Below are positions 15,961 through 23,171 of a stretch of 24,094 nucleotides of DNA, in pieces. Within the stretch, counting starts at the first letter, position 1, and every line of letters starts with the position of its first letter. The DNA comes from an uncultured Lachnospiraceae bacterium (GTDB lineage: Bacteria; Bacillota; Clostridia; Lachnospirales; Lachnospiraceae), in the NCBI GenBank assembly GCA_905209075.1, contig CAJLRL010000036.1, forward strand, positions 1-24,094, given 5' to 3'. A model generated the notes under the pieces. The model was not told the origin of the DNA, ran no database searches, and saw nothing but the letters and a program-made list of their open reading frames with translations. The position numbers and the translations under genes were made by a program.

Positions 15961-16803
15961 TTATTCTTCGTTGTTTCTTGGGGCGTCAAATCTGCCCGCT
16001 GTCTCCTCACATACTTCCTGCTCATAATCGATCGGCTCCAGGATTGTAGGATGATCTCCGCAGACTGCACAGTTATGTGTATCCTTTGGAAGCTTGATCT
16101 TATGGAATTCCATTGTAAGTGCGTCATATGTAAGCAGATATCCTGTAAGAAGCTCTCCTACGCCGATAAGGTATTTGATTGCCTCCATAGCCTGAAGCGA
16201 ACCTATCACACCTCCCATTGCACCGATTACTCCGGCCTGCTTGCATGTAGGTACTGCATCCTTTGGTGGTGGATTTTTGAATACACATCTGTAGCATGGT
16301 CCTTCTCCCGGAACATACGTCATAAGCTGGCCTTTAAACCTGATTATTCCGGCATGGGAAAATGGTTTTTTCTCAAGTACACATGCATCGTTAATAAGGA
16401 ATTTTGCCGGGAAATTATCTGTTCCATCAATTATGAAATCATATTCACGTACAAGTTCTCTTATATTTGACGAATCCACAAACATACGATATGTCTTTAC
16501 CTCTACGTCAGGATTCATGGCATTCATTGTCTCTTTTGCTGATTTTACTTTTGCCTTGCCGACATCAGCTGTTCCATGGATGATCTGTCTTTGAAGGTTT
16601 GAAAGATCAACCTCATCAGCATCAACGATTCCAATCGTTCCGACACCTGCTGCTGCCAGATACATAGCTGCCGGAGCGCCCAGTCCGCCGGCTCCGATTA
16701 TAAGGACTTTTCCTTTTAATAATTTTTTCTGACCCTTTACTCCCACCTCATTTAAAATGATGTGGCGGGAGTAACGCTCGATCTGTTCATCTGTCATTGC
16801 CAT
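15961..16803 (-). CDS. hcyF: E1-like ThiF/MoeB adenylyltransferase, HcyF-like (sulfur-carrier activating enzyme)
   Basis: A 280-residue ATP-dependent enzyme that adenylates the C-terminal glycine of a ThiS-like carrier. It shows RYSRHIILNEVG (10-21), the ATP site IIGAGGLGAPA (35-45), the Arg finger region NLQRQIIHG (69-77) and DGTDNF (126-131). The zinc site is Cys170/Cys173 with Cys245/Cys248, and Cys187 (PTCKQAGVIG) is at the usual catalytic position. There is no rhodanese domain, which fits use of sulfide from the co-encoded sulfite reductase. The ATG directly follows the hcyS stop (TAAATG), and its ribosome binding site lies in the hcyS 3' codons. ThiF or MoeB function is possible, but no other thiamine or molybdopterin genes are nearby. 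Confidence 0.88.
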   Translation of the reverse strand: MAMTDEQIERYSRHIILNEVGVKGQKKLLKGKVLIIGAGGLGAPAAMYLAAAGVGTIGIVDADEVDLSNLQRQIIHGTADVGKAKVKSAKETMNAMNPDVEVKTYRMFVDSSNIRELVREYDFIIDGTDNFPAKFLINDACVLEKKPFSHAGIIRFKGQLMTYVPGEGPCYRCVFKNPPPKDAVPTCKQAGVIGAMGGVIGSLQAMEAIKYLIGVGELLTGYLLTYDALTMEFHKIKLPKDTHNCAVCGDHPTILEPIDYEQEVCEETAGRFDAPRNNEE

Positions 16804-17010
16804 TTAGCATCCACCTCCCATGAAATAAAGGAATTCTACATTATCGCCATCCTTAAGTACTGTCTTTTCCTTGTCTTCTGTAGCAACAAATTCCTCATTT
16901 ATTGAAACTGTTACATATTCAGGCATATCTACATTTTCCTTTACAATAAGCTCCGGAAGTGTAAGTCCATCCTTATATTCTTTCTTTTCTCCTGCTACTG
17001 TGATCGTCAT
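16804..17010 (-). CDS. hcyS: ThiS/MoaD-like sulfur carrier protein, HcyS-like, with Gly-Gly-Gly-Cys C-terminus
   Basis: A 68-residue ubiquitin-fold carrier. Start ATG 17010 is set by AGGAGG 8 nt upstream; a start at 17052 would overlap the thioredoxin gene and lacks support. The fold is typical ThiS (TITVAGEKKEY, LTLPELI, VSINEEFV, LKDGDNVEFLYF). The tail ends MGGGC rather than the usual bare Gly-Gly, so the Cys must be removed before adenylation and thiocarboxylation. That parallels HcyS-Ala in W. succinogenes, which is trimmed by HcyD, and a JAMM protease is encoded two genes downstream. Codons of the tail (GGAGGTGG) also serve as the Shine-Dalgarno of hcyF. Confidence 0.88.
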   Translation of the reverse strand: MTITVAGEKKEYKDGLTLPELIVKENVDMPEYVTVSINEEFVATEDKEKTVLKDGDNVEFLYFMGGGC

Positions 17011-17030
17011 CTCATCTTCCTCCTGATATC

Positions 17031-17348
17031 CTATAATAACGACTCGATCCATGCGTTTAGATCAGCCGGTTTCTGTGCTCCTATCTTACGGTCAACAACC
17101 TCCCCTGCCTTTACAAAAAGGAGTGTAGGATTAGCTGTCACTTCATATTTTTCTGCAAGTTCTGCATCAAAATTTGTGTTTACCTTGTATACATTTATTC
17201 TGCCTTCGTAATCATCTTCTGCTCCGCCAAGCACTGGTGCCAGTTTTTTGCATGCAACACATGAATCTGAATAGAAGTCTACAATTACTGGCAGATCACT
17301 TTTTAATACTTTTTCCTCAAAGTCATCTTTGCTGATCCTTGCTGCCAT
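17031..17348 (-). CDS. Thioredoxin-like protein with CVAC active site
   Basis: A 105-residue single thioredoxin domain. The redox motif is Cys30-Val-Ala-Cys33 (SCVACK) in place of the standard CGPC, with cis-Pro in TANPTLL (about 71-77). It starts 1 nt after the TusA-like gene stop and overlaps nothing important of hcyS. It lies in the sulfite reductase operon, and trxB is the next gene upstream, so a dedicated electron or sulfur relay with TrxB is plausible. The Val-Ala dipeptide would be expected to alter redox potential and partner choice compared with general thioredoxin, but direction and partner are inference. Confidence 0.9.
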   Translation of the reverse strand: MAARISKDDFEEKVLKSDLPVIVDFYSDSCVACKKLAPVLGGAEDDYEGRINVYKVNTNFDAELAEKYEVTANPTLLFVKAGEVVDRKIGAQKPADLNAWIESLL

Positions 17349-17349
17349 T

Positions 17350-17595
17350 TTATTCTTCCACCTTTCTTACATACAGTGTGTATGTTCCATCCTCATTGTC
17401 CTCAAGCTTTAAAATTTTATGTCCTTCCTCTTTCATGCTTCTTGGAACATTCTGTACTGGCTCTCCATCATTCATGCGAATTGCAAGTACCTCACCATCA
17501 TCTAACTCTTCTATAGCTACTTTTGCCTTTACAAATGTAAGCGGGCAAACCTTGTCTGTTATATCTACCTGATCGTCAAATGCTATTTCTGCCAT
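17350..17595 (-). CDS. TusA/SirA-family sulfurtransferase-like protein
   Basis: An 81-residue protein with the TusA-like beta-alpha fold. Cys17 in VCPLTFVKAKVAI is the usual persulfide-carrying Cys-Pro position, and the GEVLAIRMNDGEP segment (33-45) is typical of the family. TusA proteins accept sulfane sulfur and hand it on. Here the gene lies between the sulfite reductase and the thioredoxin-like gene, so it may carry sulfur from Sir to the carrier protein or guide partner choice. GGAGGAG precedes the ATG. The next gene follows after 1 nt. Confidence 0.88.
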   Translation of the reverse strand: MAEIAFDDQVDITDKVCPLTFVKAKVAIEELDDGEVLAIRMNDGEPVQNVPRSMKEEGHKILKLEDNEDGTYTLYVRKVEE

Positions 17596-17660
17596 TTTAA
17601 ATCTCCTCCCGTATTACTCTTACTGTTATATTATTTTCTGCTATATTATTTTTTATTATT

Positions 17661-18530
17661 CTATTTTCCTTCGTATGCAGCCTGGATTTCTTTTTTGAAT
17701 TCTTCCTCGCCTACCCTTTGAAGTGTCAGGCGGAAACGCTCGCCACCATTTGCGTGTTTCTCGAAAAATGTTATAGCTGCATCAGTCACTCTGAAAAGAG
17801 TCTCTTTATCTCTGATAATTGGAACAATATGCTCACCTTTATATATTTTGTTTCCGAAAAGTCCTCCGAATGAAACTATATAACCAGGATCTCCTACCCA
17901 TGCATCTGTAGGGCAGCTCTTTACACATCTTGCGCAGTTGTTACATTTATCCCTGTCAATGACAACCCTGCCATCTTCCATCTTAAGTGCACCCTCACGA
18001 CATGCTTTTACACATACACCACAGCTTATACAATCATCATGATTACACTCTACTGTCATGCCACCTTTGATTCCGACATCATTTTCCTCTGCCTTAAGGC
18101 AGTTATTCTGGCATCCCGTGACACCGAATTTGAATTTATGAGGAAGCTCCCGTCCAAAATATCTTTCATCAAGCTCCTTTGCAAGTGTATATGTATCGAT
18201 ACATCCGCTCGGACAGATTTCTGATCCCTGACATGCTGTTATCGTACGGACACGTGGTCCACATACACCTGTTCCTACTCCACCATCAGCAAGTTTCTGC
18301 TTTACAACATTTATATCCTCAACTTTGATGAATGGGATTTCTATTCCCTGTCTTGAGGTCATATGAACGTATCCATGTCCATATTCCTCTGCAACTTCTG
18401 CTATTGTCTTTATATTTTCAGCTGTAAGATTGCCTCCTACAACCGCAACTCTGAGTGAAAAACAGCCTTTTTGCTTCTGGCGCATGAATCCGCCTTTTTT
18501 TAATGCTGCATAATCTACTTTCTCCGCCAT
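17661..18530 (-). CDS. Siroheme [4Fe-4S] sulfite reductase with inserted 2[4Fe-4S] ferredoxin domain
   Basis: A 289-residue reductase predicted to reduce sulfite to sulfide. The siroheme/[4Fe-4S] ligands are Cys100-x5-Cys106 (ACQGSEIC) and Cys140-x3-Cys144 (GCQNNC). A ferredoxin insert carries two CxxCxxCxxxC sets at Cys167-177 and Cys196-206. The size and layout match small anaerobic reductases (AsrC-like, Sir of HcyS clusters) rather than the large CysI. AAGGAG precedes the ATG at 18530. The adjoining siroheme operon supplies its cofactor. AsrA/AsrB partners are not in the window, so the electron donor is unknown; a ferredoxin or the neighbouring thioredoxin system are options. Nitrite could be an alternative substrate. 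Confidence 0.9.
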   Translation of the reverse strand: MAEKVDYAALKKGGFMRQKQKGCFSLRVAVVGGNLTAENIKTIAEVAEEYGHGYVHMTSRQGIEIPFIKVEDINVVKQKLADGGVGTGVCGPRVRTITACQGSEICPSGCIDTYTLAKELDERYFGRELPHKFKFGVTGCQNNCLKAEENDVGIKGGMTVECNHDDCISCGVCVKACREGALKMEDGRVVIDRDKCNNCARCVKSCPTDAWVGDPGYIVSFGGLFGNKIYKGEHIVPIIRDKETLFRVTDAAITFFEKHANGGERFRLTLQRVGEEEFKKEIQAAYEGK

Positions 18531-18559
18531 CTCTATTCTCCTTACTATAATCCCGTGTA

Positions 18560-19792
18560 TTACTCTTTTATGACATTAAATGCATTCGCAAAATCTTCTT
18601 TGAGATCTTCTATGTCTTCGATTCCCACACTCACACGTATAAGATCCTCAAATACTCCTGCATCTTCTTTTTGTTTTTCTGTACTATGAAGGCTTATTGT
18701 TGAGCCCGGATGAATGACAAGTGTCTTTGTATCTCCGATATTTGAAAGCGTATATGGTATCGTAAGACTGTCTATGAATTTAAAAGCCTTTTCTTTACTT
18801 CCAACACGGAGTGTAAATATCGCACCATATCCATTTGTAAGCTCACCATCTGCTATGTCATGCCATGGACTGCTCTTTAGTCCCGGATAATTTACCTTGA
18901 TATCAGGATATGTATCTTCTATCCATTGTGCAAGCTCATATGCATTGCCACATTCCCGCTCCATCCTAAGTCCGAGTGTCTCTATACCTATCAGGTTTAA
19001 GTATGCATTGACCGGTGCAAGACATGCACCTATATTTCTGAAAAGACCGTTTCTTATCTTTGCCACAAATGCCATCGGACCAAATTTCACATAATCGGCA
19101 AGTCCCGGATATTTTTCTTTATCCCATTTGAATTTACCGCTGTCTGTGAGCACACCGCTTATCGCATTGCTGCTTCCGTTTATATATTTCGAAGAAGAAT
19201 TTACAACAATGTCCGCTCCATGCTCAAGCACACGTATAAGATATGGGGTTGATGTTGTATTGTCAACTATAAGCGGTATCCCGTGGCTGTGTGCTATCTG
19301 TGAAAGCTTTTTGATATCAGTTACATCCAGACAGGGATTTCCAATAGTCTCTGCAAAAATAAGACGTGTGTGTTCATTTATTGCAGCTTCTATTTCCTTC
19401 CAGTTATTATTTTCTACGTATCTTGTAGTTATCCCAAATGCCGAAAGATCTTCGAACAGATCTATCGTTCCTCCATAAAGGCTCGCACTTGATACGATCT
19501 CATCACCGCTTCTTAATATGTTAAGGAATGCATTTGTAAGTGCCGCCATTCCTGATGCACATGCAACTGAAGCGATTCCTCCTTCAAGTTTTGTTATTCT
19601 GTTTTCAAAAGCTGTTACCGTAGGATTTGCAACTCTTGTATAACAATATCCCGGTGCTTTATTTTTAAATATCTTTTCCAGATCTGCTGCCGTATCCTGT
19701 TCGAAAGCACTTGTCTGGTAAACCGGAGGAAGTGTCGAACCATTGATTTCCCTTTGTACTCCGGCATGAAGTAAGCTTGTATTAAATCTCAT
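18560..19792 (-). CDS. metY: MetY-like O-acetylhomoserine sulfhydrylase in the carrier-protein operon
   Basis: A 410-residue PLP enzyme of the Cys/Met family, clearly diverged from the copy at 10410-11696. It starts MRFNTSLLHAGVQ and shows YTRVANPT (51-58), ACASGMAAL (78-86), VDNTTSTP (176-183) and PLP Lys202 in NSSSKYINGSSN. The usual KYxxGHG motif is replaced by KYINGSSN. It is the first gene of the sulfite reductase/HcyS operon and lies downstream of a strong promoter. The start at 19792 is preferred, since longer versions begin in the promoter region. By position it is the enzyme predicted to add the HcyS thiocarboxylate to O-acetylhomoserine. Cystathionine gamma-synthase activity is a less likely alternative. 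Confidence 0.9.
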   Translation of the reverse strand: MRFNTSLLHAGVQREINGSTLPPVYQTSAFEQDTAADLEKIFKNKAPGYCYTRVANPTVTAFENRITKLEGGIASVACASGMAALTNAFLNILRSGDEIVSSASLYGGTIDLFEDLSAFGITTRYVENNNWKEIEAAINEHTRLIFAETIGNPCLDVTDIKKLSQIAHSHGIPLIVDNTTSTPYLIRVLEHGADIVVNSSSKYINGSSNAISGVLTDSGKFKWDKEKYPGLADYVKFGPMAFVAKIRNGLFRNIGACLAPVNAYLNLIGIETLGLRMERECGNAYELAQWIEDTYPDIKVNYPGLKSSPWHDIADGELTNGYGAIFTLRVGSKEKAFKFIDSLTIPYTLSNIGDTKTLVIHPGSTISLHSTEKQKEDAGVFEDLIRVSVGIEDIEDLKEDFANAFNVIKE

Positions 19793-19843
19793 TTTCTTAT
19801 ACCTTATATATTCTATCGTGTTACTAGGAATTAATGTGAGTTT

Positions 19844-19872
19844 ATTATACAAATTCAAAGGATATAAGTCAA
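19844..19872 (-). promoter_or_regulatory. Promoter of the sulfite reductase / sulfur-carrier operon
   Basis: On the minus strand, -35 TTGACT (19867-19872) and -10 TATAAT (19844-19849) are 17 nt apart, giving a leader of about 45 nt before the metY-like ATG. A TTAATTCCTAGTAA element (19821-19834) lies around the expected start site and could be an operator. I see no riboswitch in the leader. Confidence 0.82.
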
Positions 19873-19898
19873 TGCTATCGGCTATACGTTTTATTTTT

Positions 19899-19929
19899 GC
19901 ATGGCTATAAATCAAATTTATAGCCATGC
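19899..19929 (-). terminator. Perfect hairpin after trxB (no U-tract)
   Basis: A perfect 13-bp stem GCATGGCTATAAA / TTTATAGCCATGC with a 5-nt loop starts a few bases after the trxB stop. Leftward it is followed by AAAAATAAAA rather than U residues, so it is not a standard intrinsic terminator. It may be a partial terminator, an mRNA 3' stabiliser or a protein-binding palindrome upstream of the operon promoter. Confidence 0.5.
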
Positions 19930-19935
19930 ACTTCA

Positions 19936-20871
19936 CTACTTTTCATCATTACATTTTTTCATTAAATATTCAGCTGCACTTGTCGCTGCATTTGCTCCAT
20001 CCGATACGGCTGTTACAACCTGACGGAGTTTCTTTGTCCGTACATCTCCTGCTGCGAAAAATCCCATAAGACAGTCTCCGTTATCCGCTGAATTGGTAAA
20101 TCCATCTTCGCCTGCAACTATATATCCCTTATCGTCAAGCTGTACAATATCTTTTACAAGCGCAGTCTGTGGCACTGAACCATATGCGATAAATATTCCA
20201 TCGACAGCCAGCTCTTTGCCGCTTGCAAGTTTAACACTATCAAGTTTTTTATCACCCTTTATTTCCACAACGCTATCACTTAACACAAATTCTACATTGT
20301 CTTTTTCCTTTAACTTTTCAACCGTGCTCTGTGCTCCGCGGAACTCATTTCTTCTGTGGATAAGATATACTTTTTTACATATATCAGAAAGGTACAGTGC
20401 ATCATCAAGTGCTGTATCTCCTCCTCCGAGCACCGTCACAGTCTTATCTTTATAAAATGCTCCATCACATATTGCGCAGTATGAAACTCCTTTTCCTGTA
20501 TACTCTTCTTCACCGGGAACATCTGCCCTGCGCGGATATGCCCCTGCTGCATATATTATTGTTTTTGACTTTATATTTTCTCCATCATCAAGTTTAATTA
20601 TATAACCACTATCATTTTCTTCTATATTTAAAGCTTCTTTTTCTATAAAACATACATTCAATGAGAGTGCATGTTCCCTGAATTTTTCTCCAAGATCATA
20701 TCCATTTATATCCGGCAGACCAAGATAGTTGTTTACATTTTTGCTCTCTGCTATCTGCCCGGTTCCTTCATATTCTTTTTCTATAACTGCTACGTTCAAA
20801 TTTGCTCTCTTCGCATAAACTGCGGCACTAAGCCCCGCAGGTCCGCTTCCAATTATCAAAACATCATACAT
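19936..20871 (-). CDS. trxB: Thioredoxin reductase
   Basis: A 311-residue FAD flavoprotein that reduces thioredoxin with NAD(P)H. It shows the FAD site IGSGPAG (7-13), redox Cys132-Ala-Ile-Cys135 (YCAICDG), the nucleotide site GGGDTA (149-154) and C-terminal FFAAGDVR. The CAIC motif differs slightly from the usual CATC but is seen in Firmicutes. Cofactor preference was not determined. It has its own promoter (20942-20970) and AAGGAG about 10 nt before the ATG. It lies directly upstream of the sulfur operon, which holds a thioredoxin-like gene with a CVAC site, so the two may pair. Confidence 0.94.
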   Translation of the reverse strand: MYDVLIIGSGPAGLSAAVYAKRANLNVAVIEKEYEGTGQIAESKNVNNYLGLPDINGYDLGEKFREHALSLNVCFIEKEALNIEENDSGYIIKLDDGENIKSKTIIYAAGAYPRRADVPGEEEYTGKGVSYCAICDGAFYKDKTVTVLGGGDTALDDALYLSDICKKVYLIHRRNEFRGAQSTVEKLKEKDNVEFVLSDSVVEIKGDKKLDSVKLASGKELAVDGIFIAYGSVPQTALVKDIVQLDDKGYIVAGEDGFTNSADNGDCLMGFFAAGDVRTKKLRQVVTAVSDGANAATSAAEYLMKKCNDEK

Positions 20872-20941
20872 ATGAAAAAGTCTCCTTATTAATTATTTGC
20901 TGACAAACTAAAACTTTACATCCGGTTTTAACACTGAAATC

Positions 20942-20970
20942 ATTATCCGCAAGTTCACACATATTGTCAA
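20942..20970 (-). promoter_or_regulatory. Promoter of trxB
   Basis: On the minus strand, perfect -35 TTGACA (20965-20970) and -10 GATAAT (20942-20947) are separated by 17 nt. The start site would be near 20935, giving a leader of about 64 nt. The divergent padR gene starts at 21004, so its promoter must overlap this one, though I found no clear -35/-10 pair for it. Confidence 0.82.
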
Positions 20971-21003
20971 CTATCTGTTACTGTTCACGTCAGGAGGTGA
21001 ATT

Positions 21004-21339
21004 ATGGTAAATATAAGCAGCGATGTGATACGAGGCTACAATGACACTATTATTTTATATCTACTGTGGGATAAACCTTCATATGGCTATGATATATCAA
21101 AACAGATAAAACTCATTTCTGAAGAAAAATATGTGATCAAAGAAACAACTCTTTATTCGGCATTTACACGATTAGAAAAAAACGGCTACATCACATCATT
21201 CTCCAGCAGCGATAATTCGACTGGAAAACGCCGTACCTACTATCAGATCACAGATGCCGGAAGGCAATATTACCGCATGAAATGTGAAGAGTGGACAGTT
21301 ACTTTAGATGTTGTAAGCAGATTCATTCTAAAAAAATAG
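21004..21339 (+). CDS. PadR-family transcriptional regulator
   Basis: A 111-residue winged-helix regulator. The PadR signature is visible: ILYLLWDKPSYGYDISKQI (17-35), TLYSAFTRLEKNGYI (49-63) and GKRRTYYQITDAGRQYY (74-90). It is preceded by CAGGAGGTG at good spacing. It is divergent from trxB and followed by a HAAS-type membrane protein and a DUF4097 protein, the triad commonly linked to PadR in Firmicutes, where PadR often controls its own cell-envelope module. The ligand is unknown. No clear ATGT-n-ACAT PadR box could be assigned in the short intergenic region. Confidence 0.9.
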   Translation: MVNISSDVIRGYNDTIILYLLWDKPSYGYDISKQIKLISEEKYVIKETTLYSAFTRLEKNGYITSFSSSDNSTGKRRTYYQITDAGRQYYRMKCEEWTVTLDVVSRFILKK

Positions 21340-21404
21340 CGTCCATCTTAGTATTTGTTTTGAATGTAAACCATAAATATATTGTAATAGAAAGGAAATC
21401 AGAT

Positions 21405-22212
21405 ATGGAAACTATTAGAAATTATCTTGAAAGTATGTTTTCGCAGCTTCCGAACACTCCCGAAGTTTTAAAGGCCAAATATGAACTTGGCCAGATGATG
21501 GAAGATAAATACAGTGAATTGATAGCTGACGGGAAATCAGAAAATGAAGTTATCGGCACTATCATAGCCGAATTTGGAAATCTTGATGAATTGGCTGAAA
21601 GCCTTGGCATTGGGGAATTTGTTCATCCACAAAATATCTCCCCTAACACCAAAACATTGTCATACAATGATGCAGCCGCATACCTTAAGGCAAATGCACG
21701 CCATGCATACTGCATAGCACTTGGGGTTCTTTTATGTATAATCGCACCGATCAGTCCGATCATTTCAGACTGCACACACTTCGGAGGATTATCGGAAGAT
21801 TTTTCTGATGCTGTAAGCATGACTTTCTTTTTTGTCATTATAGCTATAGCCGTTGGACTTTTTGTCTGCTCCGGCATAAATATGTCAAAATGGAAATACC
21901 TTAAGTCGGAACCTTATTGTATTGATTTTGCAACCGCATCTAAATTACAGGAACAAAAAAGGAGGCTTTGACACTCTCCTTAATTTAAACAACGCCGGTA
22001 CCGTTGGCGGAAATTTTGTTCCATCCCAAAAAGAAAAAACCGTATATAACAATCCAGCTGTTGCAGCGATAATGTCCGTCTACTGGCCTACAACAACATG
22101 TCTTTATCTTTGTTGGAGTTTTTTAACCTTTGACTGGCACATAAGCTGGATCATCTGGCCTGTTGCCGCAATAATCGATTCTCTCGTAAAAAATATTTTA
22201 GGGAAAAAATAG
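21405..22212 (+). pseudogene. HAAS/DUF1700-type membrane protein, frameshifted at a run of six A
   Basis: The first segment (21405-21971, 188 residues) has an N-terminal HAAS-like helical domain (METIRNYLESMFSQLPNTPEVL...LAESLGIG, about 1-67) and two membrane helices. It stops shortly after KLQEQKRRL. A second segment in the +1 frame continues GGFDTLLNLNNAGTVGGNFVPSQK and two more membrane helices to LVKNILGKK at 22212. Removing one A from the A6 run at 21955-21960 would join them into about 268 residues. Relatives, as I remember them, have more membrane helices between the two parts, so a deletion may accompany the frameshift. A sequencing error in the homopolymer is an alternative. Confidence 0.75.
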
Positions 22213-22237
22213 TATTTTAATTTTAAGGAGGGTAAAC

Positions 22238-23011
22238 ATGAAAAAAAATATATATCTGTCTATCATTACACTGATAACAATAATATGCATCATTGCCGGA
22301 ACCTGTTATCATCTGTTAGGATTCGGAGTAAGGATCTTTTCAAATATAATTCCGGATTCTCCAAACGGTAAGTATTCTGACAGCCAGACTTTTTCTGCTT
22401 CAGAAATCAAAACTTTAAATATCGATGCAAGCGTATCTGATGTTACTATAAAAAGTGGAAATGAATTTAAAGTTTCCTACTCCTGCAACCAGAAACATCT
22501 GGTTCCAAATATTAATTTAAATAATGATACAATAAATATAATCCAGAAATCCGATGACAACTGGCTGAAATCATTATTCAGAAACAACCAGAATTCAGAT
22601 ATCAATATCACTGTTCCAAAAGATACCTATCTTGAAATGATCTCAGCTGACTTATCTGTAGGAGATCTCTATATGGAAGATATCAAAACAAAAACGTCTT
22701 CATTTGATTTCAGTGTGGGTGATATTGATATAAAAAACTGTGACATCGGTGAATCCGACCTTTCTTTTTCAACCGGAGATATCGACTTGTCCGATTCTGC
22801 TTTTGGAAATCTTACTATAGATGCAAGTGTAGGTGATGTTGATATTTCTTCATCCGATGATCTGAGCGAATACAATTTTGATATTGACACCGGTGTCGGT
22901 GAGGTATCTATTAATGACAATACTTATGACGACACATACAATTCTAAGGGTTCAAACGGAAAGACCATTACAATTGATGGCAGTACCGGTGATATCGATA
23001 TAAATTACTAA
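22238..23011 (+). CDS. DUF4097-family beta-repeat protein, membrane-anchored
   Basis: A 257-residue protein with an N-terminal membrane segment (about 5-25) and an extracytoplasmic beta-solenoid-like domain. Repeats of the form S-(V/T)-GD-(I/V/L)-D/Y recur from about residue 140 to the end (LSVGDLYM, FSVGDIDI, FSTGDIDL, ASVGDVDI, GVGEVSI, STGDIDI). Such DUF4097 proteins accompany PadR and HAAS proteins in Firmicutes. Their biochemical role is not established, with an envelope-stress or signalling part suspected. AAGGAGGG precedes the ATG. The product is acidic and Ser/Asp-rich. A bidirectional terminator follows. Confidence 0.88.
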   Translation: MKKNIYLSIITLITIICIIAGTCYHLLGFGVRIFSNIIPDSPNGKYSDSQTFSASEIKTLNIDASVSDVTIKSGNEFKVSYSCNQKHLVPNINLNNDTINIIQKSDDNWLKSLFRNNQNSDINITVPKDTYLEMISADLSVGDLYMEDIKTKTSSFDFSVGDIDIKNCDIGESDLSFSTGDIDLSDSAFGNLTIDASVGDVDISSSDDLSEYNFDIDTGVGEVSINDNTYDDTYNSKGSNGKTITIDGSTGDIDINY

Positions 23012-23020
23012 ATTATATGT

Positions 23021-23115
23021 AAAAAAAACACGGCACCGTGACATGTTATTATCATACCGGATCGCATAATTAATTTCCTGTGTGATAACCAGTCCCGATG
23101 CCGTATTATTTTTTT
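23021..23115. terminator. Long bidirectional terminator between convergent genes
   Basis: Imperfect arms beginning ACGGCA (23030) and ending TGCCGT (23104) extend for over 20 bases with a few mismatches around a central about 30-nt loop region. T7 follows on the plus side (about 23109-23115) and a run of eight A at 23021-23028 gives U8 on the minus side. It therefore serves the DUF4097 gene and the convergent nuclease gene. The arms are longer than usual for a terminator, so a small palindromic mobile repeat is possible. Confidence 0.75.
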
Positions 23116-23171
23116 AACATGTATTTTCTTAAACAGTATTTTTAATCCCTGATATAATAAACACATATCTT

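Noticed and set aside
16804..17010. Thiamine (ThiS) or molybdopterin (MoaD) carrier
   Set aside because: No thiG, thiH, thiE, moaA, moaE or related genes are nearby; MetY-like, sulfite reductase and JAMM genes surround it, and the tail carries an extra Cys. The assignment is still by context.
21955..21960. Programmed -1 frameshift at the A6 tract
   Set aside because: The downstream segment is in the +1 frame relative to the first, and the tract is not arranged as an X-XXY-YYZ heptamer in the zero frame; an indel is simpler.
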